In this document: positions 37,101 to 47,528 of the stretch, piece by piece | How the letters are laid out: every line of letters starts with the position of its first letter | Numbering within the stretch: the first letter of the stretch is position 1 | Source of the DNA: Dillenia suffruticosa | Taxonomy: Eukaryota > Streptophyta > Magnoliopsida > Dilleniales > Dilleniaceae | DNA length: 64,000 bases | Assembly: GCA_033439265.1 (NCBI GenBank) | Contig: JAVTVX010000009.1 | Span: 299,609 to 363,608, forward strand | Direction of reading: 5' to 3' | Translations under genes and position numbers: made by a program | Notes under the pieces: model-generated | Databases searched by the model: none | Told to the model about the DNA's origin: nothing | Seen by the model: the letters and a program-made list of their open reading frames with translations, nothing else

Positions 37101-37317
37101 GCTAACGTCTACGCTGATTACCTAGCTCAGTTAGCCGAATTGAATGATGATGATTTGACAGAGCTAGGGAAACCTCCTCTGTCTCTGTGTCGGTTCATTT
37201 CGGAAGACTGCATGAGCATGGAGAGGCTTAGGGGTGAAACCACCTCTAAGAGATAATTCGGTTTTGGCTTGTTGTCTACTGTTATTTTTTCTTTCTGTTG
37301 TTTCTTCTCCCAATACC
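34108..37317 (+). mobile_element. 5'-truncated L1-type LINE with RNase H domain
   Basis: Broken ORF2 pieces in order: pre-RT (LKAPGLDG), RT (NRPKTIGNFRLISLFNTSYK, GLRQGDLLSLYIFILVMERL, catalytic FFADDLIML), the maturase-like/zinc part (AILARLGWKIMNGDRALWCE) and a plant-type RNase H (LKLNIDGVM, then GLREGLHLAK and VESD). Stops and shifts interrupt the frames (for example TAG at 34507). A perfect 21-bp direct repeat (34087-34107 and 37318-37338; seven A then TATATATTATTGAA) marks target-site duplication. The endonuclease is missing, so it is 5'-truncated. Confidence 0.9.
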
Positions 37318-37338
37318 AAAAAAATATATATTATTGAA

Positions 37339-37809
37339 ATTATTATTTGAAAGTCTAAAATTATTATTTAAAAACTTAATATTACTATTTATATATATAA
37401 TATCATAATCTTAAAGTGCAATGTTACTACTCAAATATTATAATATTATTATCAATATTATTATAGGTTTTGAGTGATATCATTAGGTTTTTGAATAATA
37501 ATATGAAACTTTTAAACGGTAATATTGAACTATAAAGATATATATCTATAGAGAGTATAGAATTTTTAAATAGAAAATTAAATAAACATATTTAAAATAA
37601 ATATAACAAACAAATAAACCAAAATCCAAATAGTAAACACATAATCAAAAACTATCCCTAAAACTAATAACGAAACCACGTAAAATCTTGCTACTAGCAC
37701 CACCGCCATATCTAGTAACACCCCCAACATCACGTTGATCTAAATATCGGCCAAATGGAACTTAATTAGAAAATATTGGACTCTTTTTTTAATATATCAT
37801 TCGTTAATA

Positions 37810-37841
<32 letters not shown>

Positions 37842-38040
37842 TCTTGTTCTCTCTGAATTTGCTTTGAATACAAGGGGGATTGATAATTTTTTAACATTTG
37901 AAATCTCAATGAACTAAGATTGTGTTTGGTTGAAAGGTATGAGAATAAGAAATGAGATTGAAACTCGTATAAATTATTTGACTCAATGAAATGTGAATAA
38001 AATCATCAAAATATGAATTTTGTGAAATCCAAATAAAATG
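37339..38040. other. AT-rich DNA between the two LINEs
   Basis: Contains an (AT)n run at 37808-37838 and a TGTTTGGTTGAAAGG-type sequence (37923-37940) that resembles MITE ends. No gene or defined element. Confidence 0.35.
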
Positions 38041-38059
38041 ATGGGTTTTGATTGAAAGC

Positions 38060-40250
38060 CAAAAAGTGGTAGGCCCAGAGTGCATTCGATTTGTAACTCA
38101 CATGATAACCGATGGCGAATGGTTCTAGATTTTCACAAGACTTATGATTGTGTTAGTTGCTCTTTCTTGGGTCAGACTTTATGGGATTTTCAGTTTCCAG
38201 ATCAGTTAATCCACTTGATTATGTTTTCAGTAACTCATGCTAGATCTGCCTTACTTTCTAATGGAGAGGTGTTGCCAGATTTTGATCTTGGGAGGGGTTT
38301 GAGACAGGGTGACTCTTTATCCCCGTATCTGTTTCTTCTAGTTATGGAGAAACTTTCATAAATGATACAACATAAGGTGAATCAAGGACTCTGGATACCC
38401 ATTAGGGCTTCATAGCGGGGACCGGTGGTGTCTCATGTCTTTTTTGTTGATGATCTTATGTTATTTGTAGATACAAAATCGGGGGTCCTCTCAACGATTC
38501 TTGAGTGCCTACAAGAGTTCGGAGATAGGAGTGGATTACGGATTAATCCGCGAAAATCTAATCTCTTCATTTCCCCAAAAGCTCCCTTGGCTTTGAAGAC
38601 TAGTTCCTTCTTACGGAGGATCTAGGGATATATCTTGGAGTTCCCCCTTATTCATGGCGGGTTAGGCATACCAAGTATCAGTACCTAGTTGAGAGGGTCC
38701 AAAATAAAATAACAGGTTGAAAGGCAAAGACTTTGAGTTTAGCTGGATGTCATAGTTTTATTCAAGCAACCACATCTGCCATTCCAACGTGTGCCATGTA
38801 GTCCGCCTGATTGCCCGAGCAGATATGTACCCAGTTAGACATGATTCAAAGGCAATTTCTTTGGGGTAAGATATATCAATCGAAGGATCATGGCGGCTTT
38901 GGTATTAGGTCACTCAAGAGATGAACAAGGCTCTTTTGGCTAAGGTTAGCCGAAAGATTTTAATAGGGGAGCACTGGTAATGGGTTGGATATCCATTTTT
39001 GGGAAGACATTTGGGTGGGATCATCCCCATTGATCCAAATATTACATGGTAGTGAATTAGCAGACACTGAGACATTAAAGGTGAGCCACTTCATTACATC
39101 GGATCATAGATGGGATATTCTCTATTACTGAAAAATGTGGTAGAGGAGATACGAGCAATGAAGATTTCCCGGGATTCAAATAATTGAGATTATGTCAATT
39201 GGGCAAGAGAAGCATCAGGGTTTTTTTTTTCGATCCGATCAGCATATTCCAACCTTCGTACTAATGAGGTTTCTCCCAATTAGTTAACTCCAATTGACTC
39301 TTGAAGATGGATTTGGTACATGAGATAGTCAGGAGCAGGCTTGGATCTTAGTATGGCTGCTATATCATGATAGCTTGATGACAAGTAGTCATCGCTTTTG
39401 ACGAAGGATGGTGACAGATCCCCTATGTCGAGAGTTAGAGGAAACTATTTTTCATTTATTTCGAGATTCAACAGTGGTTTGACAGGTATGGAATCGAATC
39501 CTCAAATCTTCCTTCTTATCAAAACTAGTGATCGATGAACAGTGTCTCGTGGACTATTTGTTTATACCCTCTGGACTATTTGGGAGGAATGGTGTCTTGT
39601 GGTGTTTGACGGTAAAACCTTTTCGCTGTAGGGTATAGTGATTAAGGCTTCTTGCTACACCAAAGATGGATGGATTGCCTTATCAAGGGAACCACTTCAA
39701 CCTCCCATTTGGGACGCTGGATCACTTGGTGTCCCCCTCCTACGGGTACCTATAAATTGAACACATATGGTTTAGTTTTTAGGAATACCAACTCGGTAAG
39801 TATAGGTGGTCTAATCAGAGTTGAATTTGGGCTATGGATCAGAGGTTCTTATTTTAGGAATTTTGGGGTCTACTGACTAAATTGTGGGGTGTTCACGAAG
39901 GTCAACTCATTTTAATCAGGTCAAAGCTCTCTCCGATAATCGTGGAGTTGGATTCAAATGAGTTGGTAATGTTACTCACATCAGGAGTTGAGCTGCATCA
40001 TCCTACCTTTCATATCATAAGAGAGTGTCAACATCTAATGAGGAAGGAAATGGTCTAATGTGTATCTTTTTTCCCATGTGAGGGTAATAGAAGTGTAAAC
40101 ATATTAGCTCATCTCGAAGACTTGATGACTCATGGAGTTTTTGATTTGTTGTCCTCTCACAGCGAGATTTATAGAGTTTTATTGAGAGATATTCGAGACT
40201 TAGCTTTCTTAAGAGGCTAGAGTCCTCGCTCCCCATGTACAAGAAAAAAG
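38060..40250 (+). mobile_element. Second, more decayed L1-type LINE remnant
   Basis: RT pieces: WRMVLDFHKTYDCVSCSFLG, GRGLRQGDSLSPYLFLLVME and a catalytic motif changed to FVDDLMLF. An RNase H remnant follows (YKLNTYGLVFRNTNSVSIGG and, near the end, ILAHLEDLMTHGVFDLL). Frames are broken several times. It ends in an A-rich tail (40222-40248, AAGAAAAA units). I found no clear target-site duplication, so the edges are approximate. It differs in sequence from the first LINE, so it is a separate insertion. Confidence 0.8.
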
Positions 40251-40477
40251 AAAAAGAAAAAGAAAAAACTTCTTTCTATTGGAGGCCTCTCCTCCACAAA
40301 GAGGGGTTTTTTTTTTAAACAATTCTCTTACACAAAAGGTAGAGCTAATATTTTTGCTTGATTAATTGTTGGAAAGATCACAACATTTGCGAATTTTAAG
40401 CAAATTTGAATTTTTTTTTTGTGAATAAGGATTTAATTATTAAATTTTATTTTATTAATAGTTTTTAAAACTTTAAT

Positions 40478-40741
40478 TTTATAATTACAATTATAATTTT
40501 AGAAAATAAAATAAAATTTTAAAAATATTAATTTTAAAATTTTTTATCAAAAGTAAAATTGATAATAATATGATTCCTATTGCGAAAGATATATAAATCA
40601 AATATTAATAATGGTAATCATATCTATTTTAGAATTTGAATCATACAATTGATATCCAATTTTGATTCCGATTCCAATTCGTGAAGTTTTTTATTTCGAT
40701 TTTGATTCTGATTTTCGAATATGAACCAAATAACATCTTAA
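40478..40741. repeat. Dispersed AT-rich repeat, copy 1
   Basis: Shares an ordered series of blocks with 41212-41470: TTTAATTTTAGARAATAAAA, TTTTATCAARRRTAAAATTG, AATGGTAATYATA, AATTGATATY and CAATTTTGATTCC, ending in Asn-like GAATATGAAYYAAA. The copies are clearly diverged and in the same orientation. Family not recognised. Confidence 0.65.
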
Positions 40742-40779
40742 CTATAGAGAGAAAGAAGAAAAAGAGACAGCATTTTCTG

Positions 40780-40959
40780 ATGACTACTGCTGCTGCCTGC
40801 TCAACAACCTCACCTACCACTCTTCTCCCTTCATTTAAACCTTGGGCTTCTGCTTTTCTCCCCACACATTCCTTCTCTCAATCCCTAACCACATTTCTTC
40901 TCTCAATCCCTAACCATCCCCAAGTCTTTCAACGGCCTATGCAAACCTTTCCAATCTAG
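40780..40959 (+). other. Transit-peptide-like short reading frame between dispersed repeats
   Basis: Opens with MTTAAACSTTSPTTLLPSFK and runs 59 codons to a TAG. It is rich in Ser, Thr, Pro and Ala with almost no acidic residues, as in a plastid transit peptide. The GC content is higher than the flanks. A 25-bp tandem duplication (TTCTCTCAATCCCTAACCA twice, 40873-40918) lies in it. No mature domain follows, so it looks like an orphaned or captured first exon. Function not assigned. Confidence 0.35.
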
Positions 40960-41211
40960 GTTTTCTCACATCATGTATTTGTTTAATTAGAGTTCTTCTG
41001 ACACTTCTCGATTTAAACATTTGATAGCTCTAATTTTTATGACACTGTTTCCATTGCCTCTATATGCAATTTCCACCGTCGAATCCCAATACATAAGAAC
41101 ATCATCTCATCATCAAGAGCTAAATTTTAATTTAAAAATATATTAAAACATATTTTAATTTTATTTTAATTTTAGAAAATTAAATTAAATTAAAGAAAAT
41201 AAAATAAAATA

Positions 41212-41470
41212 GATGATAATTATAGTTTTAATTTTAGAGAATAAAATAAAAATTTTAAAATGTTAGTTTTGAAATATTTTTATCAAGGATAAAATTGATA
41301 ATTATATAATTGTTATTCTAAAAAATATACAAATTAAATATCAACAATGGTAATTATAGTCATTTTAAAATTTAAACCAAATAATTGATATTGGAATCTG
41401 ACTTCAATTTTGATTCCTATGATATTTGAATTCGATTTCGATTCATGAATATGAATTAAACGCCAACTAA
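41212..41470. repeat. Dispersed AT-rich repeat, copy 2
   Basis: Diverged direct copy of 40478-40741, about 730 bp apart start to start. Confidence 0.65.
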
Positions 41471-43900
41471 GAATGTGTTTTTAATCAAGAGAAATCCATG
41501 CATGAAAAACCTCATTTTTTCTCTTTTTATTATTCTACAATCATTCTTCTTGTTTAGTAAGAGAAGCATTAAACAAACCAAATAAATAAAAAATTAAAAT
41601 TAATTTGACATAATAATATATATAAATATATTACAATCAATTCAAATAAATATTTAATTATAAAATCAATCAAAATATATTAATAAAAATTATTATTTAA
41701 AATTTAATATATTTAATTATTAATTTATTTGATTTTGATGATGCATGATCTAACTGTTATCCATATTCATACTCAATAACCTATAATCATAAAGTTAAAA
41801 AACTATCAAGTCTAATAAATTAAAACTGTAAAGACTACAAAACATTCTTGATTAAATCTCTCGACACCTCTCAGTCAAACACTTTCGTTTAATCCTTTCA
41901 GTCACCTCTCGGTCAAACACTCTCGATTAAACTTTTCGATCACCACTCGGTTAGACTCTCTCAATTAAACCTTTCGATTACTATTGATAGGTCTCCTACT
42001 GAATAACATCTCCGCTAAGCAAATCAAAATCATGATCACACGAGATTTCGATCTTCTCTAATTTTGGGAGTCATCTCTCCTTATAAGAAAGTAAATCTTC
42101 ATAATTTCACCCAACAAGAGAGGAAATCCCTATAATAACTTGAACTTTTCTTAATCAATGGAATTCTAAATTTTCTAAATATCTTTGACTACAGTCACTA
42201 TAATCTCGAAAGATTTAAAACAATTTCTTCATAAAATAATTAGTTTTTATATCCCTAAATAAAAGATTTATCATATATATACATGCTATATATACTAAAC
42301 AAAAAGAACTCACAAAATACATTCTTTTTATTCTATATACACATATTATACAGAAAGGTATATAGCGCTAATCTAAAACTATAATCGGTCTGTTTTCTCT
42401 TTTTTACTTCTCTTTTTAACTTAAGTGTTGGAATTTTTTCCATTAGATCACATCCAACAGGTATTCGTAGGTTATTCTATTCACAAAGTCCCAGAAGACA
42501 TATCAGTATTGATTTCCTATTCGAGTCAATAGAGTAATTTATTTGTAGAGCAAATTCACTTTGAACATATTTAAATGAGGTTAGTAAAGCATGTATATAT
42601 TAAAACTATTAGAGGAGGTGGTCTTAGTCTTAGTGCATGAAGAGTTTTAAGCATCCACGACTTGTGCTCCATGCACTTCTTCTTCTAATTATTCAAACTT
42701 TTGACCGGGCATAGCATTCATTCTAAATGCAATACTTTAACGGGAAGGGAGAGGAGGGGGAAGAAAAGTCTGTAATGAACGTATCATATCAACCTTCTAA
42801 ACGTGTTTAAAACGTGTTGACCCTCATTTCATGGTTAATTCCAAAATGTTCTCCCATCAAAATTAGCCTATTCAATCCCAACAACAGAAATTAAAAAAGA
42901 AAACGAAACAAAAACACGGAATGCAATGCAAGCAAAATCATTATCATATGATGTGAACATCAGCAAAAGTAAAATTTTTCAAAATGAATATTACCTAAAC
43001 TAATGGAATGAAAGTATGGAATATCCCTATAATGATGGAGCGGAAATTCGATGGTAGAGCAGCTCCACCTTCAAAGGTTGTCGCAAAGTCAAAACATTAA
43101 AATTAACTTCCAAATGGAAAGTTCTATTCAAAATCCCCACCCTTTCCCCACGCCTAATCGAAGAAACAAACAAACAAATAAATATTATTATTATTATTAT
43201 GTTAAAAGTGTGTGCGTGTCTCTGATGTCTGGGAGGGGAATATTCTATTCTACCTCCTTGCTTACATATGTACGATTTATATGCTTCCTCCTTACGATAT
43301 GATATGCCTACATTTCTTCCTGCCATTTCTCCATCTCACCGGCAGCAATTCGTTTCCCTTTTTTTTTTTTTTTAAGATTTTAATTTTCTTAGGATTAAAG
43401 AGGAATTCTGCGGTTGATTCAGAGGGCCGAGTATAATTATTTCGGACATGATTATTAAATGAGAGAAGTTTTTTCACGGAAGGGCCTCTCCCTCTCCCTC
43501 ACATCAATTCAATTAAACTAGTACGAATTTTCAAACTTTTCTTTTCTTAATAAACTTTTCTACCTTTTTTTTTTTTTATTTTTATCAGCTCCTTCGTTTT
43601 TTATGGTAACTTTAAGTCGATCTATTGCGTCTTGACTCAAGTTTTATTGGGTTTGGCCTATTTTCTTATTTTTATTTTTATTGTTTACTTGGGAACTTGA
43701 TCCCTAGATTAAAAAAATATATACATATATATATATATATATATTTATTAGAAAATACAATAATAAGAAATGACAGCTTAAATTTACCAAATACTAAATA
43801 TAATAATAATACATGTGAATACAATTCCGTGTCCGTGGAGAGGATGGTACCTCCGACTCCTTAGGACTTGGTGTCAAGTGGTCCAAATTGGTCGACCCAA
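41471..43900. other. AT-rich intergenic DNA upstream of the phosphate carrier
   Basis: No gene is supported. Around 41855-41985 there are short near-repeats of CCTCTCGGTCAAACACTCTCGATTAAAC type (TCTC-G-TTAAAC units), about four imperfect copies. An (AT)n run lies at 43718-43742. Confidence 0.4.
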
Positions 43901-43925
43901 AATTTGGAAAGGTCTACTGGCTGCT

Positions 43926-43931
43926 CACGTG
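43926..43931 (+). promoter_or_regulatory. G-box (CACGTG) in phosphate-carrier promoter
   Basis: Perfect CACGTG 44 bp upstream of the TATA box of the following gene, a usual position for bZIP/bHLH binding. Occupancy is not shown by sequence. Confidence 0.5.
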
Positions 43932-43974
43932 ATTGAATTTCAAATACAAGGGCATTAGAGGAATAAGAGAGCCA

Positions 43975-43981
43975 TATAAAT
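43975..43981 (+). promoter_or_regulatory. TATA box of the phosphate carrier
   Basis: TATAAAT, 133 nt upstream of the ATG. It predicts a start of transcription near 44005-44010 and a leader of about 105 nt containing a C-run and a short CT repeat. Confidence 0.6.
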
Positions 43982-44113
43982 CGAAGGACTGAGAAAGGCG
44001 GGATTGTCTTTGCATCGACTTGCCAGACATTTCCAGCGCGGTAGGAGGAACTGATACTTGCTGTTCTCGTTTCCCCCCCCCCCCTCTCTCTCAAACCATA
44101 GATTTTCCCTAAA

Positions 44114-46848
44114 ATGGCGTTTTCAGACGAGACTCGTCAATCCCTCATCCCTAGCTTCCTATACTCAACTCCTCCGGCGAAGAAGCTCATCGATTTGGAC
44201 AACTTTGCTTCGTCCTCCGCCCCCACCCATGCTCTTCCTTCTAGAAGCTTCGTGATTCCGTCCCCGAACGAGCCTGGGAGGAAGATCGAGATGTTCTCGC
44301 CGCAGTACTACGCTGCTTGCACTGTTGGTGGAATTTTGAGCTGTGGTCTCACTCACACGGCCGTCACTCCTCTCGACCTCGTCAAGTGTAACATGCAGGT
44401 CCTTCTTGTTTCCGCCTCTCTTTCTTCGTTTTCTGCTTCATTTCCTGCTTGATTTTTATGGTTTTGTCCTGTTTTTGGGATTTGTTGCTTTTTTGCTCTG
44501 TTCATTTGTCTATCTTTGTTAGTGGATATGTTTCTTAGATTGAAGTCAAAATTTGCGCTGTACCGATTATTTTTATTTTTAAGGGGAAAAATAGAGAAAG
44601 AACTCAGTTTGTGAAGTTTTAAAAAAATAATAACAATAAAGAAATATAAAGTTACAAAGGAGAGGAGGCTAATGACCTGAAGTCGACAATCCAGTCTTCT
44701 TGGATTGTGCAGTACTTGCAGAAGAATTAAGATTTTTAGATGGGTGTATAGTTCTTGTTATGGCTGCGTTTCTTTGTCTTTCGCCTGTCCATCTTATTCA
44801 TTTTATTGGATGAGCCTTTTACTTTTCGTCAGGAATGATTATCTACGTTTGGTGCTTTTTGTTAATCCGGTCTGAACAAAATGTGTCTTTATTTGGGTAT
44901 GGAAATAATTGGGCCATTTTGTGGGTGCTGTGCTTGGAGATTGTTTCTTTCTCAACATCTTTCTGCAGACAAGGATTTCATGCACCTTTCCGTGTGTCTT
45001 CCGAAAGATTAACGTGTTTTATGCCATGAATATTCAGATTGACCCCGCAAAGTACAAGAACGTTAGCTCTGGATTTGGAGTTTTGCTTAAAGAGCAGGGT
45101 GTCAAAGGCTTCTTCAGGGGTTGGGTGCCAACATGGCTTGGTTACAGTGCTCAGGGTGCCTGCAAGCTTGGATTCTATGAATTCTTTAAGAAGTATTACT
45201 CAGATCTTGCCGGGCCTGAGAATGCAGCCAAGTATAAGACGCTGATCTACCTTGCTGGTTCTGCATCTGCTGAAGTTATTGCTGATGTTGCTCTCTGTCC
45301 ATTTGAGGCAGTAAAGGTTCGTGTACAAACTCAACCTGGGTTTGCCAGAGGTTTGGCTGATGGGCTTCCAAAGTTTGTCAAGTCTGAAGGTGCCCTTGGG
45401 TAAGTTTATAATGACGACCCCTTTTTGAATACTTTTGAATTACTGTAGAAGCATTTAGTTTGATGCGTTTCTTTTCCTTTTGCAGGTTATACAAGGGGCT
45501 TGTTCCTCTTTGGGGACGCCAAATACCTTGTAAGTCGAAGTATTTATTGGTTTGTGCATAGCTTGTTTTGTAGTACATAGTATTTTTTTTCTTTCTTTTT
45601 TGGGCATTGAACAATTTATGGGGTCTGAAAGTCTATTATTATTTTTTCGTTATCTATATATGCTGGTCCTTAATCTGGTGTCGTCCTCACTTTCTCCGGT
45701 CCGTATTTGTTGTTGTCTGGAAAAATGGATAGTTGCCATGGGTTGCATCTTTTATCCAAAAAAAGCACTTGATGGTTCCTACAATTACTCAAATTGTCCT
45801 TTTTGTGCATTTGTTTCATGTGGACGTCTGTCACGTCTGAGGTTCCAAGTTATTATCTGGGGTCTCAGGACCAGATATAAGTTCTGTTGTGCTGTGCTTA
45901 AGCCAGGTTTTGTTTTTGTTGCTGGTGCTTTTTATGGGTTTAAAAGCCTTCATAGAGCCTCAATATGTTTTATTTACATGTTTAAATTTCACATCCTGGA
46001 ATTTGTCTCTTCTGATGATTTTGTGCTGGCAATTGTGCATGGATTTCTCACGATGTTCAGTTGATTAGCTTATTTAAGTCTTCACTCGGAGCTTTTCCTG
46101 AATATGATTTTCGTGGTTCTCAGATCCTAAAATTAGAAGAAATATACTTCTGGTATAATTAATGAAATAATTTGTTGTATGTTTTGAGAGATGTGGAAAT
46201 GATTGAGATGGATTTTGCAGATACAATGATGAAGTTCGCATCATTTGAGACCATTGTGGAATTGGTTTATAAGCATGCCATCCCAACCCCCAAAGATCAA
46301 TGCAGCAAACCTTTGCAACTTGGGGTGAGCTTTGCTAGTGGATATATTGCTGGTGTCTTCTGTGCTATTGTGTCACACCCTGCTGATAACCTGGTCTCTT
46401 TCCTCAACAATGCCAAGGGAGCAACTGTTGGTGATGTGAGTGAATTATGTGCCCATTAGGTAGTATGATTTTCACTCTCATCTTTAATTCTCATATTTTT
46501 TGGTTGCGAGTTGCAGGCTGTGAAGAAGCTGGGCTTGTGGGGTCTGTTTACGAGAGGCCTTCCTCTTCGTATTGTCATGATTGGTACCCTCACAGGATCT
46601 CAGTGGGGCATCTACGATGCTTTCAAAGTCTTTGTTGGCCTGTAAGTTTCTTCTTCATTTACTTTATTAACTTGTCATTCTATTTAGCAGTTTTGCTCTA
46701 TATTCTTATTTTGCTTTTGAAATGCTCGCATGTCAATACCAGTCTGTTTGTTTCCTTAACTAATTTAATAATGGATTTCCATGATTTGCATAGGCCTACC
46801 ACTGGCGGTGTTACTCCTGCCCCTACTGCAGAGGTTGCAAAGGCGTGA
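44114..46848 (+). CDS. Mitochondrial phosphate carrier, PHT3/MPT type (6 exons, 361 aa)
   Basis: Inner-membrane carrier that imports phosphate with protons for ATP synthesis. Exons: 44114-44398, 45038-45399, 45486-45529, 46221-46435, 46517-46641, 46794-46848; GT-AG, phases agree. After a variable N-terminus ([20 protein letters not shown]), the three carrier repeats each begin with the family signature: [30 protein letters not shown] and [15 protein letters not shown]. Other family blocks: [40 protein letters not shown] and [19 protein letters not shown], ending PTAEVAKA. It most resembles the main plant isoform PHT3;1 (MPT3), but the isoform is an inference. An alternative ORF running into exon 2 from 44909 has no carrier homology upstream of IDPAKY and is intron read-through. 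Confidence 0.95.
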
Positions 46849-47129
46849 ATTACCCATGATGATTGACGAAAAATTAGAGATTCTACTCGTCTGCAGACTA
46901 GGGCCTTGTTGGCTGCTTATGGTTCTTGGTTGCTGCTGGTGGGGCGGTTTGCATTCTTATTTTTGCAGCTGTTACTGATTTTCAGGAGGAAGGCTTTGTT
47001 TTTGTCCTCCATAGAGGATCATATGTCGATGCTGTAGTTTTTTATTTTTTGAAGGGGGTGGGGATTGAATTTAGGTTAATATTTCTCAATCTGAGAGGAA
47101 ACAGTAAATGATATCATTCTTTCGTTAAT

Positions 47130-47135
47130 AATAAA
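47130..47135 (+). terminator. Polyadenylation signal of the phosphate carrier
   Basis: AATAAA 282 nt after the stop codon, in a T-rich setting. It is the best near-upstream element in this 3' region. Confidence 0.5.
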
Positions 47136-47528
47136 GTTGACATTTTTCTGAAATTGATATTCCAGATTTGAATGAGCAAATGCAAACTACATATTTCCCT
47201 GGTACATCTATGCTTTTCAGTTCTCTTTGTTGCTGCGTTCTTGCTCCTTGTGTTGTTGGTATGCCTGCCACCATAGCTTTGAGGATTACTTAAGATGTTA
47301 ATGATTTCATTTGTATATGTGTGCGCACGTCCCTGTTTCTATATAATGGAGATGCTGGAGTCTTGAATCTAGTGGTCCAATATGGTCGGAGCAGAGGGCA
47401 TCTGGTGTACATATTTGGTGCTGCTAAGGGAATGGTCAATTGTTCGGTTTTGGTGTTATGACATTGGACAAGGTATGAATGCATCATTTGTGGGTCAGCA
47501 CCAGAATCGGTGTGAAGTGAGGCACCGG

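Noticed and set aside
44909..45403. Longer open frame into phosphate-carrier exon 2 with an alternative start.
   Set aside because: Upstream residues show no carrier homology and a good acceptor precedes IDPAKY at 45038, so this is intron read-through.
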